From Sphingomonadaceae bacterium 3R27C6 (lineage in GTDB: Bacteria > Pseudomonadota > Alphaproteobacteria > Sphingomonadales > Sphingomonadaceae), in NCBI GenBank assembly GCA_005503215.1, contig SCNS01000002.1:1-64000 (forward strand): 64,000 nt of DNA, given 5' to 3'. Position 1 is the stretch's first letter. Each line of letters opens with the position of its first letter. This document shows positions 1 through 8,639 of this stretch, in pieces. A program made the translations under genes and the position numbers. Below the pieces are notes generated by a model. The model was not told where the DNA came from. It ran no database searches and saw nothing but the letters and a program-made list of their open reading frames with translations.

Positions 1-29
1 GCCGCGCCGCGCCAGCGCGCCGGGCTTGT

Positions 30-1010
30 TTACGCGCGCATCGATGCAAGCCGCTGGTCGACGATCGCATCGGCCTCGGCGATGATCCGGTCGATGAGTT
101 GCTGGCACGTCGGAATGTCGTGGATCAGTCCCTGCACCATGCCCGCCCAGAACACGCCCTTGGTGAGGTCGCCGGTCTCGAGCAATTCGCGGCCCGCCTT
201 GCCGTTCACCAGTTCTGCGACGTCGGCAAAGGTGGCGTCGGGCACTGCTAGGCGGCGCACCACCTCTTCGCTCACGTCGCTCTTGCCGACGCGCGCAGTG
301 TTCTTGAGGCTGCGGAAGATCAGGAAACTGCCGCGTTCGTCATTGTCGACATAGGCCTGCTTCACATTGTCGTGGATCGGCGCCTCGACGGTGGCGCAGA
401 AGCGGGTGCCCATGTTGATGCCCTCGGCACCAAGGCTGAGCGCCGCAACGAGGCCGCGGCCGTCGCCGAAGCCGCCCGACGCCAGCATCGGGATCTTCAC
501 CTTGTCAGCCGCCGCGGGGATCAGGATCAGGCCCGGAATATCGTCCTCGCCCGGGTGCCCCGCGCATTCGAAACCGTCGATCGAAATGATGTCGCAGCCC
601 GCGCGTTCGGCCGACAGCGCGTGACGCACCGCAGTGCATTTATGGAGGATCGTGACGCCATGGGGTTTGAGCATTTCCCAGATTTCGCGCACCGCCTGCG
701 TCCCCGCGGTCTCGACGATCTTGACCCCGCCATCGATGATCGCCTGCGCATAGGCCTTGTAATCGGGGGCGTTGATCGTCGGGAAAACGGTCATGTTCAC
801 GCCGAAGGGCTTGTCGGTCATCGACCGGCACTTTTCGATTTCCTCGCGCAGCGCTTCGGGGCTCGGCTGCGTCAGCGCGGTGATGATGCCGAGGCCGCCG
901 GCGTTCGATACCGCGCTCGCCAGTCCAGCATAGCCGACGCTCTGCATCCCGCCCTGGACGATCGGATGCTCGATACCCAGCATTTCGGTAATGCGTGTCT
1001 TGAAAGCCAT
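30..1010 (-). CDS. Nitronate monooxygenase-family FMN flavoprotein (IpdC/2-nitropropane dioxygenase-like)
   Basis: The 326-residue protein is a TIM-barrel flavoprotein of the NMO/2-nitropropane dioxygenase family. Visible motifs are IVQGGM (residues 17-22), GFECAGHPGE (146-155), ASGGFGDGRG (177-186) and GINMGTRF (197-204), the usual FMN-binding and phosphate-binding elements. The ATG at 1010 is chosen because GAGAG lies just upstream; an in-frame extension further upstream has no family-like sequence. It is divergent from an acyl-CoA dehydrogenase gene, and the shared promoter region holds a dyad at 1069-1099. Beside CoA-ester genes, members of this family often act on CoA thioesters (IpdC in steroid ring degradation is the known example) rather than on nitronates. 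The family call is firm; the substrate is not known. Confidence 0.88.
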   Translation of the reverse strand: MAFKTRITEMLGIEHPIVQGGMQSVGYAGLASAVSNAGGLGIITALTQPSPEALREEIEKCRSMTDKPFGVNMTVFPTINAPDYKAYAQAIIDGGVKIVETAGTQAVREIWEMLKPHGVTILHKCTAVRHALSAERAGCDIISIDGFECAGHPGEDDIPGLILIPAAADKVKIPMLASGGFGDGRGLVAALSLGAEGINMGTRFCATVEAPIHDNVKQAYVDNDERGSFLIFRSLKNTARVGKSDVSEEVVRRLAVPDATFADVAELVNGKAGRELLETGDLTKGVFWAGMVQGLIHDIPTCQQLIDRIIAEADAIVDQRLASMRA

Positions 1011-1068
1011 TCGATCTCTCCTGTGCGGTCCTGCCCTTACGGCATCTTCGCCCCGATCCATGAAATAA

Positions 1069-1099
1069 CTTGACGCTTACGTCAACGTCGGGTTGACTA
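1069..1099. promoter_or_regulatory. Dyad operator candidate A in the divergent NMO / acyl-CoA dehydrogenase promoter region
   Basis: The region holds CTTGACGCTTACGTCAACG followed by TCGGGTTGACTAG. The core TTGACG-N3-CGTCAA is an inverted repeat. The same sequence with only a few changes recurs at 2355-2385 before the next acyl-CoA dehydrogenase, so it is probably a shared operator. The ACGTCAA half-sites recall MerR-type LiuR dyads of acyl-CoA and branched-chain catabolism, but that link is from memory and is an inference. Confidence 0.6.
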
Positions 1100-1130
1100 G
1101 GAAAATAGTTAGATAGCGAAGGGAATCGAA

Positions 1131-2312
1131 ATGACGGCGGGCGAAGGCATATCGGATCGGGCGTTGGCCATTGCCGCAAAGGTCGAAGCGTTCGTTCGCG
1201 AAGCCATCATTCCCTACGAGCAGGATCCGCGCCGCGACCATCATGGCGCGCCGACCGACGAGCTGGTGATGGAAATGCGCGAACATGCACGCGCAGCTGG
1301 CGTATTGACGCCGCATATCTTCGATGATGGCAGCCACCTCAACCAGCGCGAAACTGCGGTAGTGCTGATCAAGAGCGGCCTGTCACCGCTTGGCCCGCTC
1401 GCCTGCAACACGATGGCGCCCGACGAAGGCAACATGTACCTGCTCGGCAAGGAAGGCAGTCCCGAACTCAAGGATCGTTTCCTGAAACCGATGGTCGAAG
1501 GGCGCGTTCGCTCGGCCTTCTTTATGACCGAGCCCGCCGAGGACGGCGGTGCCGGGTCCGACCCGTCGATGATGAAGACGACGTGCCATCCCGACGGCAA
1601 TCACTGGATCATCAACGGGCGCAAGACCTTTATCACCGGCGCGCAGGGTGCGCGCGTCGGCATCGTCATGGCGAAGTCCGAACAGGGCGCGTGCATGTTC
1701 CTCGTCGACCTGCCCGACCCCGCGATCCGCATCGACCATGTCCCCAATACGATCGACAGTTCGATGCCCGGCGGCCATGCGACGCTGACGATCGACAATT
1801 TGCGCGTGCCCGCCGATCAGATGCTGGGCGAGGCCGGCGAAGGCTTTCGTTACGCACAGGTGCGCTTGTCCCCTGCCCGCTTGTCGCATTGCATGCGCTG
1901 GCTCGGCGCGTGCATCCGCGCGCACGAGATCGCGACTGACTATGCCAACCGCCGCGAGGCGTTCGGCAAGCCGCTGATCGACCATGAGGGCGTCGGCTTC
2001 ATGCTCGCCGAAAATATGATCGACCTGAAACAGGCCGAGCTGATGATCGACTGGTGTGCGTCAGTGCTCGATACAGGATCGCTCGGGACGGTCGAAAGCT
2101 CGATGGCGAAGGTCGCGGTGTCCGAGGCGCTGATGCGCATCGCCGACCGCTGCGTCCAGGTGATGGGCGGCACCGGGGTCACGGACAAGACGATCGTCGA
2201 GCAGGTGTTCCGCGAGGTCCGCGCCTTCCGCATCTATGACGGCCCGACCGAGGTTCATAAATGGAGCCTCGCAAAGAAGATCAAACGCGACTGGAAGGCC
2301 GGGCTGGCCTGA
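1131..2312 (+). CDS. Acyl-CoA dehydrogenase, ACAD10/11-like
   Basis: This 393-residue protein has the full acyl-CoA dehydrogenase layout: N-terminal helical domain, middle beta domain containing FFMTEPAEDGGAGSDPS, and C-terminal helical domain with RREAFGKPL and QVMGGTGVTDKT. The C-terminal RIYDGPTEVHKWSLAKKI is typical of the ACAD10/11-like branch. The usual catalytic Glu region (YEGT-type) reads YDGP here, so the acid is Asp. Start ATG has AAGGGA six bases upstream. FAD-dependent alpha,beta-desaturation of an acyl-CoA is expected; the chain specificity cannot be read from the sequence. It stands apart from the following operon by 110 bp that contains a second copy of the dyad. Confidence 0.9.
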   Translation: MTAGEGISDRALAIAAKVEAFVREAIIPYEQDPRRDHHGAPTDELVMEMREHARAAGVLTPHIFDDGSHLNQRETAVVLIKSGLSPLGPLACNTMAPDEGNMYLLGKEGSPELKDRFLKPMVEGRVRSAFFMTEPAEDGGAGSDPSMMKTTCHPDGNHWIINGRKTFITGAQGARVGIVMAKSEQGACMFLVDLPDPAIRIDHVPNTIDSSMPGGHATLTIDNLRVPADQMLGEAGEGFRYAQVRLSPARLSHCMRWLGACIRAHEIATDYANRREAFGKPLIDHEGVGFMLAENMIDLKQAELMIDWCASVLDTGSLGTVESSMAKVAVSEALMRIADRCVQVMGGTGVTDKTIVEQVFREVRAFRIYDGPTEVHKWSLAKKIKRDWKAGLA

Positions 2313-2354
2313 TACGACCGCCAGTTGCGGTCCGAAAAGCGTAGCGTCAAAGTG

Positions 2355-2385
2355 CTTGACGTTTACGTCAACGTCCGGTTCACTG
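2355..2385. promoter_or_regulatory. Dyad operator candidate B upstream of the catabolic operon
   Basis: CTTGACGTTTACGTCAACG followed by TCCGGTTCACTG repeats the site at 1069-1099 with about four differences over 30 bp, while the surrounding DNA is unrelated. An additional half-site, GCGTCAA, lies at 2344-2350. It precedes the five-gene operon that starts at 2423, so one regulator probably controls both transcription units. Confidence 0.6.
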
Positions 2386-2422
2386 GCGGGAACAGGATGA
2401 TGGGAGAAGGACGGGTGCGCGC

Positions 2423-3517
2423 ATGACGATCCTCTATGACGAAAGCCAGCAGGCGATCGCGACCGAGTCGCGGCGCGTAATGGAGGCGCGGGTCGACAAG
2501 GACGCGCTGCTGCCGCTCCTCGAGACCGTCGGCGAATATCATCGCCCCTTCTGGGATACTGCGAAGGAGCAGGGCTGGACCGCGCTCGCGCTTCCCGAAG
2601 CCGATGGCGGACTGGGGCTTGGGTTGATCGAGTTGGGGCTGATTGCGCACCAAGCGGGACGGAGCATTAGCGGCGCGCCTTTCCTGACATCGAGCTTCGG
2701 CGCCGCCAAGGCGATCGAGCTGTTCGGATCGGATGAGCAGAAGGCGCGCTGGCTTCCGGGGCTCGCGAGCGGCGAAACTATCGGTGCGATCGCTTTTGCG
2801 GCGGGTCCCGACACGCTTCCGCGCCAGCCCGATGTGACTTTTACCGGTGACGGGCTCGAAGGCACGGCACGCGGCGTTTCGGCCGGGCTCGCCGCTGATG
2901 TCGCAATCGTCTTTGCGAACGGCCCGGACATGCCGGTGCTCGCGCTTGTCGACCTGGGCGGCGTTCAGCGCTCTGCGGTTCCAAGCTTCGACAACAGCCG
3001 TTTGGTCGCCGACCTCAGCTTTTCCGGCGCGCCGGCCGAAACGCTCGCGGTTGGTAGCGCGGCGCGCGATACGGCGCTTCGCGTCCTGGCATTGCAGTCG
3101 GTCGTTACTGCGCACGAGCAGACCGGCGGCGCCGAGGCGTTGATGGAGATCGCACGCGACTATGCCCTCACCCGCCGCGCCTTCGGCCAGCCGATCGGGG
3201 CGTTCCAGTCGGTCAAGCATCGCATCGCGGAACTGTACGGGCTCGTTGAGCTGGCACGCGCAAATTGCATTCACGCCGCGGCACGCGAAGGCGCTGCCGA
3301 TTTCATCACCGCCGCGGCCGCGGCGCGCCTGTCGGCGACCGAGGCCTATGACACCGCGGCGCGCGATTGCATCCAGATCCATGGCGGCATCGGCGTGACG
3401 TGGGAAATCGGCCTGCACCTTCATATGCGCCGCGCGCGCAGCCTCGCGATCGAGCAGGGCAGCAGCCTGTTCTGGGAAGATGTCCTCGTCGACCGGCTGG
3501 CAGGAGAAGCCGCATGA
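2423..3517 (+). CDS. Acyl-CoA dehydrogenase subunit, likely non-catalytic (beta) partner
   Basis: The 364-residue protein has acyl-CoA dehydrogenase features: ALPEADGGLGLG near residue 60, RRAFGQPIGAFQSVKHRIAE and IQIHGGIGVTWE in the C-terminal domain. At the C-terminus the position of the catalytic IYEGT-type loop reads RRARSLAIEQGSSLFWED, without the usual catalytic acid context. Its stop overlaps the ATG of the next acyl-CoA dehydrogenase (ATGA). In steroid catabolism such adjacent pairs are known to form alpha2beta2 heterotetramers with one incomplete subunit. I infer the same arrangement here. First gene of the operon running to 7935. Confidence 0.87.
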   Translation: MTILYDESQQAIATESRRVMEARVDKDALLPLLETVGEYHRPFWDTAKEQGWTALALPEADGGLGLGLIELGLIAHQAGRSISGAPFLTSSFGAAKAIELFGSDEQKARWLPGLASGETIGAIAFAAGPDTLPRQPDVTFTGDGLEGTARGVSAGLAADVAIVFANGPDMPVLALVDLGGVQRSAVPSFDNSRLVADLSFSGAPAETLAVGSAARDTALRVLALQSVVTAHEQTGGAEALMEIARDYALTRRAFGQPIGAFQSVKHRIAELYGLVELARANCIHAAAREGAADFITAAAAARLSATEAYDTAARDCIQIHGGIGVTWEIGLHLHMRRARSLAIEQGSSLFWEDVLVDRLAGEAA

Positions 3518-4719
3518 GCGATCTTGAAGCCTATCGCGCCAAGGCGGCGGCGTGGCTCGTTTCGATGGCACCGACCTTTGGCCGCGACGCGCGCAAGGGG
3601 CTGGCCGAAGCCGATGATCTGGCGCTCGGCCGCCGCTATCAGAAGGCGAAGTTCGACGCGGGTTATGCCGGGATTAACTGGCCGGTCGAATATGGCGGCC
3701 AGGGCCTCGGTCATCTCGAAAAAGTCACCTTCGACGCCGAGGAAATGAAGCACGGCTTCCCAAGCTTCTATTTCGGTATCTCGCTGGGAATGCCAGTGCC
3801 CGTGCTAATGCAGTTCGGCAGCGACAGGGAGTTCGTCAAGGAACGTGTGCTGAAAGCGTTGCAGGGCGAGGAAATCTGGTGCCAGCTCTTTTCCGAGCCC
3901 TCGGGCGGGTCGGATCTGGCAGGGCTGCGCACGAAGGCCGAACCCGACGGCAATGGATGGAAGATCAACGGGCAGAAGGTGTGGACGAGCTGGGCGCATT
4001 ATAGCGACTATGGCGTCATCGTCGTCCGCACCGACCCGACTGTTCCGAAGCACAAGGGGCTGACCTATTTTTGGGTCGACATGAAGGCGCCCGGCGTCAC
4101 GGTGCGCCCGATCAAGCTTGCGGGCGGCGACAGTCACGTCAACGAAGTGTTCTTCGACGATGTGAAGATCACCGACGATCACCGCATGTCGCCCGTCGGC
4201 GGCGGCTTTGCGGTCGCGATCGCGACGCTGATGATCGAACGCTATGTCGCGACCGACAGCGCGGGGTTCGGTCCGCATCTCGACCGGTTCGTCGATCTGG
4301 CGAAGAGCGTGCAGCTCAATGGCCGCCCGGCGATCGAGGATGGCCGTATCCGGCAGCAGATCGCGCGTAACTATGCGATGCGCGCGGGGCTCGATTCGAT
4401 CAATGTCCGCGCGCGACTAATGATGCAGGCGGGGATGATGCCGGGCCCCGAAGGCTCGCTCAACAAGCTCGTCGCAGTGCGCTCGCGCCAGAAGCTGTCG
4501 GAGCTTGCACTCGATCTTCAAGGCAGCGACGCCTTTCTTTTCGACGAACATGCCTCGCAAAAGGAGGATTGGGCGTCGAGCTGGATCAACGCCCCCACCG
4601 GCCGCATCGCCGGCGGCTCGGACGAGACATTGCTCAACACGATCGCGGAGAAAGTGCTCGGCCTGCCGCAGGATCATCGCCCCGACAAGGGCATCCCGTT
4701 CAACCAGATTCCCGCCTGA
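3514..4719 (+). CDS. Acyl-CoA dehydrogenase subunit, likely catalytic (alpha) partner
   Basis: The 401-residue protein starts at the ATG that overlaps the preceding stop by 4 bp, with AGGAGAAG upstream. Motifs in order: CQLFSEPSGGSDLAGL (flavin and substrate site in the beta domain), WKINGQKVWTSWAHYSDY, VNEVFFDDV, and the C-terminal GRIAGGSDETLLNTIAEKVLGLP, which is the form seen in heteromeric FadE alpha subunits of steroid pathways. FAD-dependent desaturation of an acyl-CoA is expected, in complex with the product of the gene at 2423-3517. Substrate unknown. Confidence 0.9.
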   Translation: MSDLEAYRAKAAAWLVSMAPTFGRDARKGLAEADDLALGRRYQKAKFDAGYAGINWPVEYGGQGLGHLEKVTFDAEEMKHGFPSFYFGISLGMPVPVLMQFGSDREFVKERVLKALQGEEIWCQLFSEPSGGSDLAGLRTKAEPDGNGWKINGQKVWTSWAHYSDYGVIVVRTDPTVPKHKGLTYFWVDMKAPGVTVRPIKLAGGDSHVNEVFFDDVKITDDHRMSPVGGGFAVAIATLMIERYVATDSAGFGPHLDRFVDLAKSVQLNGRPAIEDGRIRQQIARNYAMRAGLDSINVRARLMMQAGMMPGPEGSLNKLVAVRSRQKLSELALDLQGSDAFLFDEHASQKEDWASSWINAPTGRIAGGSDETLLNTIAEKVLGLPQDHRPDKGIPFNQIPA

Positions 4720-4729
4720 GGAGGCACCC

Positions 4730-5512
4730 ATGAAAATCGATTCCAGCATTGCAGCGGTCGTCACCGGCGGCGCATCGGGTCTCGGCCGCGCCACTGCCGA
4801 AGCGCTCGCGGCGTCGGGTGTGAAAGTTGCCATCTTCGACATCAACGACGCGCTGGGCGAAGAGGTCGCGGCGTCGATCGGCGGATTGTTCGTCCACGTC
4901 GACATCACCGACGAACAATCGGTCCTCGACGGCTATGCGAAGGCGCGCGCCGCGCATGGGCAGGAGCGCGTCTGCGTCCATTGCGCGATGACCTCGCGCC
5001 GTGGCAAGACGCTCGCCTATGACAAGGAGACGGGCCAGTTCCGTCGTACCTCGACCGAAGATTATGCCTATGGCGTCGCGGGCATATTGACCGCGAGCTA
5101 CCGCATCGGGTCGATCGCCGCCGAAGGCATGGCGAACCTTCCCGAAATGGATGACGGCGAGCGCGGCGCGATCATCTTCACCGCATCGGTCGCCGCGCAG
5201 GACGCGCAGATCGGTCAGGTCATTTATGGCTCGGCCAAGGCGGGCGTGAACGGACTCGTGCTGCCGATGGCGCGCGACCTGATGGACCTAGGCATCCGGG
5301 TGAATTCGATCATGCCCGGCGTGTTCGGGACTCCGCTGCTCGGCAATATGAACCCGAAGGTGAAGGAGAGCCTCGAAGCCTCGGTCCCCTTCCCCAAGCG
5401 GCTCGGCAAGGCGGAGGAATATGCGAGCCTCGCGATGGAGATGGTCCGCAACACCTATTTCAACGGCCAGGCGGTCCGCCTCGACGGCGCGATCCGCATG
5501 GCCCCTCGTTAA
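4730..5512 (+). CDS. Short-chain dehydrogenase/reductase, HSD10-like 3-hydroxyacyl-CoA dehydrogenase
   Basis: A 260-residue classical SDR with TGGASGLG (residues 12-19) for NAD binding, catalytic Ser153 in IFTASVAAQ, and Tyr166/Lys170 in YGSAK. The segment VHCAMTSRRGKT replaces the usual NNAG loop and matches the type-2 3-hydroxyacyl-CoA dehydrogenase (HSD17B10) branch, which oxidises 3-hydroxyacyl-CoA, often methyl-branched or steroid-derived. The start is preceded by GAGGAGG, with 10 bp from the previous stop, so it is cotranscribed. The role as third step of beta-oxidation is inferred from its place between the dehydrogenases and the thiolase. Confidence 0.88.
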   Translation: MKIDSSIAAVVTGGASGLGRATAEALAASGVKVAIFDINDALGEEVAASIGGLFVHVDITDEQSVLDGYAKARAAHGQERVCVHCAMTSRRGKTLAYDKETGQFRRTSTEDYAYGVAGILTASYRIGSIAAEGMANLPEMDDGERGAIIFTASVAAQDAQIGQVIYGSAKAGVNGLVLPMARDLMDLGIRVNSIMPGVFGTPLLGNMNPKVKESLEASVPFPKRLGKAEEYASLAMEMVRNTYFNGQAVRLDGAIRMAPR

Positions 5513-5537
5513 CTCCCCGATCGAAAGGAATTCCACC

Positions 5538-6788
5538 ATGGCCGAAGCCTATATCATCGATGCCGTCCGTACTCCCCGCGGAGTTGGCAAGCCCGGCAAG
5601 GGCGCATTGTCGCACCTCCACCCGCAGCATCTCGCCGCGACGGTGCTCGCCGCGATCCGCGACCGCAACAATCTCGACACCGCGACGGTCGACGACATCG
5701 TGTGGTCGACGTCGAGCCAGAACGGCAAGCAGGGCGGCGATCTTGGCCGTATGGCGGCGCTTTCGGCGGGCTATGACACCAAAGCCTCGGGCACGACGCT
5801 CGACCGTTTCTGCGGCGGCGGCATCAGCTCGGTGAACTTCGCGGCCGCCAGCGTGATGAGCGGCATGGAAGATTGCGTCATCGCCGGCGGGACCGAGATG
5901 ATGAGCTACACCAGTGTCTTTGCCGCCGAACAGGCGAACGCCGGCCTTCCGCCGCGCCTGATGGGCTCGGGGCACGAGGCGCTCGACGAGCTGCACCCGC
6001 AATCGCATCAGGGTATCTGCGGCGACGCGATCGCGACGATCGAAGGGATCAGCCGCGAGGCGCTCGACGCGCTCGCGCTCGTCAGCCAGCAGCGCGCCGA
6101 TCGCGCGATCAAGGAAGGCCGTTTCAACAAGTCGGTGGTCCCCGTCCACAACCCCGACGGCAGCGTCGCGCTCGACCGCGAAGAATTCCCGCGTCCCGAA
6201 ACCACTGCCGAGGGCCTTGCGGCGCTGAAGCCCAGTTTTGCGGGCCTCGCCGATTTCGACTTGGGCGGCGGCTTCACTTTCAGGAAGCAGGTCAACCGCC
6301 GCTACCCCGATCTCGAAATCCAGCATTTCCACCACGCCGGTAACTCGTCGGGCGTTGTCGACGGTGCGGCGGCGCTGCTCCTCACTTCGAAGGAATATGC
6401 CGACAAGCATGGCCTGAAGCCGCGCGCGCGCGTCGTCGCTTACGCGAACATCGGCGACGATCCGACGCTGATGCTCAACGCGCCCGTCCCGGCCGCCAAA
6501 AAGGTGCTCGAAAAGGCCGGGCTGACCAAGGACGACATCGACGTCTGGGAAATCAACGAAGCCTTCTCGGTCGTCGCCGAAAAATTCATCCGCGACCTCG
6601 ATCTCGACCGCGAAAAGGTGAACATCAACGGCGGCGCGATGGCGCTCGGTCACCCGATCGGTGCCACCGGCTCGATCCTGATCGGCACCGCGCTCGACGA
6701 GCTCGAACGCTCGGGCGGCCGCTATGGCCTCGTCACCATGTGCGCCGCGGGCGGCATGGCACCCGCGATCATCATCGAACGTATCTGA
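5538..6788 (+). CDS. Acetyl-CoA acetyltransferase / 3-ketoacyl-CoA thiolase
   Basis: The 416-residue thiolase has the acylation Cys92 in LDRFCGGGISSVN, the GHPIGATG loop with the catalytic His, and the second Cys in MCAAGGMAP near the C-terminus. Length is typical. ATG at 5538 has AAAGGAA upstream; the gap to the SDR is 25 bp. It would cleave the 3-ketoacyl-CoA made by the upstream SDR, giving acetyl-CoA, or propionyl-CoA if the substrate is 2-methyl-branched. Same operon as its neighbours. Confidence 0.93.
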   Translation: MAEAYIIDAVRTPRGVGKPGKGALSHLHPQHLAATVLAAIRDRNNLDTATVDDIVWSTSSQNGKQGGDLGRMAALSAGYDTKASGTTLDRFCGGGISSVNFAAASVMSGMEDCVIAGGTEMMSYTSVFAAEQANAGLPPRLMGSGHEALDELHPQSHQGICGDAIATIEGISREALDALALVSQQRADRAIKEGRFNKSVVPVHNPDGSVALDREEFPRPETTAEGLAALKPSFAGLADFDLGGGFTFRKQVNRRYPDLEIQHFHHAGNSSGVVDGAAALLLTSKEYADKHGLKPRARVVAYANIGDDPTLMLNAPVPAAKKVLEKAGLTKDDIDVWEINEAFSVVAEKFIRDLDLDREKVNINGGAMALGHPIGATGSILIGTALDELERSGGRYGLVTMCAAGGMAPAIIIERI

Positions 6789-6804
6789 GGAACAGGAGAG
6801 CATC

Positions 6805-7935
6805 ATGTCCGGGCCGCTGAAGGGTATCAGGATCATTGAATTTGCCGGCATCGGTCCCGGTCCCTTCTGCGGCATGATGCTCGCCGACCATGGCGCCGAG
6901 GTGATCCGTATCGATCGCCCCGGCGGCTTCATGGACCCGCGCGATCCGCTGAGCCGCAACCGCACCTCGATCGCGCTCGACATGAAGAACCCGGACGCGG
7001 TGCGGATCGCGCGTGAACTGTGCAAGAGCGCCGACGGGATCATCGAGGGCTATCGTCCCGGCGTGATGGAACGGCTCGGGCTCGGTCCCGACGTGCTGCT
7101 CGCCGACAATCCGAAGCTCGTTTACGGCCGCATGACTGGCTGGGGCCAGTTCGGCCCCTATGCGCAGGCGGCAGGGCACGACATCAATTACATCTCGCTG
7201 TCGGGTGTCCTCCACGGCATCGGACGCGCGGGTGAAAAGCCCGTGCCGCCGGTCAATTATGTCGGCGATTTCGGCGGCGGCGGCATGATGCTGGCGTTCG
7301 GCATGTCGAGCGCGCTCGTCCATGCCGCCAAGACCGGCGAGGGTCAGGTGATCGATTGCGCGATGACCGACGGTTCGGCGCTGCTTGCGGGCATGACGTG
7401 GGGATTCCTTGCTGCTGGGCGGCTCAAGGACGAAGCCGGCGTCAACATGCTCGACGGCGCAGCGCATTTCTATGACAGCTATGCCTGTGCCGACGGCAAG
7501 TTCATCTCGATCGGGTCGATCGAGCCGCAATTCTATGCGCTGCTACGTGAGAAAACGGGGCTGACCGACGACCCCGATTTCGATGCGCAGCTCGACCCGT
7601 CGAAATGGGGACCGCTCAAGGAAAGGCTGACCGCGCTTTTCAAGACGAAGACGCGCGACGAGTGGTGTGCGCTCATGGAGATGACCGACGTCTGCTTCGC
7701 GCCGATCCTGTCGCTGAGCGAAGCGCCGCAGCATCCGCACAATGTCGAGCGAGAGACCTTCCTGACGGTCGGCGGCGCGGTGCAGCCGGCCCCTGCGCCG
7801 CGCTATTCGGCGACGGTCAACGACGCGCCGCGGCCGGCGCCGGCGGTCGGTGCCGATGGAGATGCTGTGCTGGCTGGCCTCGGCTATGATGCAGGCAAGA
7901 TTGCCGCACTCCGCGAAGGTGGTGCGGTGCGCTAA
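6805..7935 (+). CDS. Alpha-methylacyl-CoA racemase (class III CoA-transferase fold)
   Basis: A 376-residue member of the family III CoA-transferase fold. It carries TGWGQFGPYAQAAGHDINYIS with His125, YVGDFGGGG with Asp155, and Glu240 in GSIEPQFY. These line up with the catalytic His126/Asp156/Glu241 described for the mycobacterial racemase MCR, so racemisation of (R)/(S)-2-methylacyl-CoA is more likely than CoA transfer. AGGAGAG precedes the ATG and the thiolase stop is 16 bp away. A racemase in this operon points to a 2-methyl-branched substrate such as an isoprenoid or sterol side chain. Convergent with the next gene, 2 bp apart. Confidence 0.88.
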   Translation: MSGPLKGIRIIEFAGIGPGPFCGMMLADHGAEVIRIDRPGGFMDPRDPLSRNRTSIALDMKNPDAVRIARELCKSADGIIEGYRPGVMERLGLGPDVLLADNPKLVYGRMTGWGQFGPYAQAAGHDINYISLSGVLHGIGRAGEKPVPPVNYVGDFGGGGMMLAFGMSSALVHAAKTGEGQVIDCAMTDGSALLAGMTWGFLAAGRLKDEAGVNMLDGAAHFYDSYACADGKFISIGSIEPQFYALLREKTGLTDDPDFDAQLDPSKWGPLKERLTALFKTKTRDEWCALMEMTDVCFAPILSLSEAPQHPHNVERETFLTVGGAVQPAPAPRYSATVNDAPRPAPAVGADGDAVLAGLGYDAGKIAALREGGAVR

Positions 7936-7937
7936 AC

Positions 7938-8639
7938 TCAGGCGCCGCGCGCCGTCATCGTTTCCCAGAGGCCGCGCCCGCCAAGGGCGGCAACCTGACG
8001 TCCCAGCCGCGCGGCCCAAAAGGCATCGTTTCCGTGTGCCCCGCGCCAGCGCATCAGCGGCACCGTCACGCGGTGGAGGTCATATTCCTCGGTGAAGCCG
8101 ATCGCGCCATGCACCTGATGCGCGATGGCGGTGACGACGCCGACGGCGCGATTGGCGCGTAGTTTTGCTGCGGCAATCTCGAAATCGGCGGCAGCTGCGT
8201 CGAGACCCACGGCATCGAGCCGCGCCGCCAGCGCCGCCGCCGCCGCCTCGACCGCGCGGACTTCGCACGCCATCACGGCCAGCGATTGCTGCACCGCCTG
8301 GAACTTGCCGAGCGGGCGGCCGAATTGCTGGCGGGTGTTCACATGGTCGATCGAGAGCGCAAGCGCCTGCCCCATCGCGCCCGCCATCAAGCTCACCGTC
8401 GCCGCAGGCTGGAGCGTTTCACCGGCGATCAGTTCGGCGACCGGCAGGTCCGGCACGACCACACCTGCGATTTGCAGCACCGCGTTCACGTCGCCCCAGT
8501 CGCCGCCGAAACCGCCCTCCGCTTCGGGAACCAGCAGCAGGCCGAAGCCCGCTTCCCCGACCGGAGCGATCCCCACCATCGCAGCCTCGGCGAAGACCGC
8601 GCGCGCCGTATCGCACAGCATGTTGCGTGCCGCGCTCAT
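7938..8639 (-). CDS. Short acyl-CoA dehydrogenase-like protein lacking the middle domain
   Basis: Only 233 residues, against about 370-400 for the family. The N-terminal part (about 1-70, with VPEAEGGFGGDWGDV) is followed almost at once by C-terminal-domain sequence (TRQQFGRPLGKFQAVQQSLA from about residue 100, then QVHGAIGFTEEYDLHRV). The beta-sheet middle domain that holds much of the FAD and acyl site is absent, and no frameshift is visible, so this looks like a stable shortened subunit. ATG overlaps the stop of the partner gene by 4 bp. It most likely forms a heteromer with the 8636-9775 product. Confidence 0.8.
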   Translation of the reverse strand: MSAARNMLCDTARAVFAEAAMVGIAPVGEAGFGLLLVPEAEGGFGGDWGDVNAVLQIAGVVVPDLPVAELIAGETLQPAATVSLMAGAMGQALALSIDHVNTRQQFGRPLGKFQAVQQSLAVMACEVRAVEAAAAALAARLDAVGLDAAAADFEIAAAKLRANRAVGVVTAIAHQVHGAIGFTEEYDLHRVTVPLMRWRGAHGNDAFWAARLGRQVAALGGRGLWETMTARGA

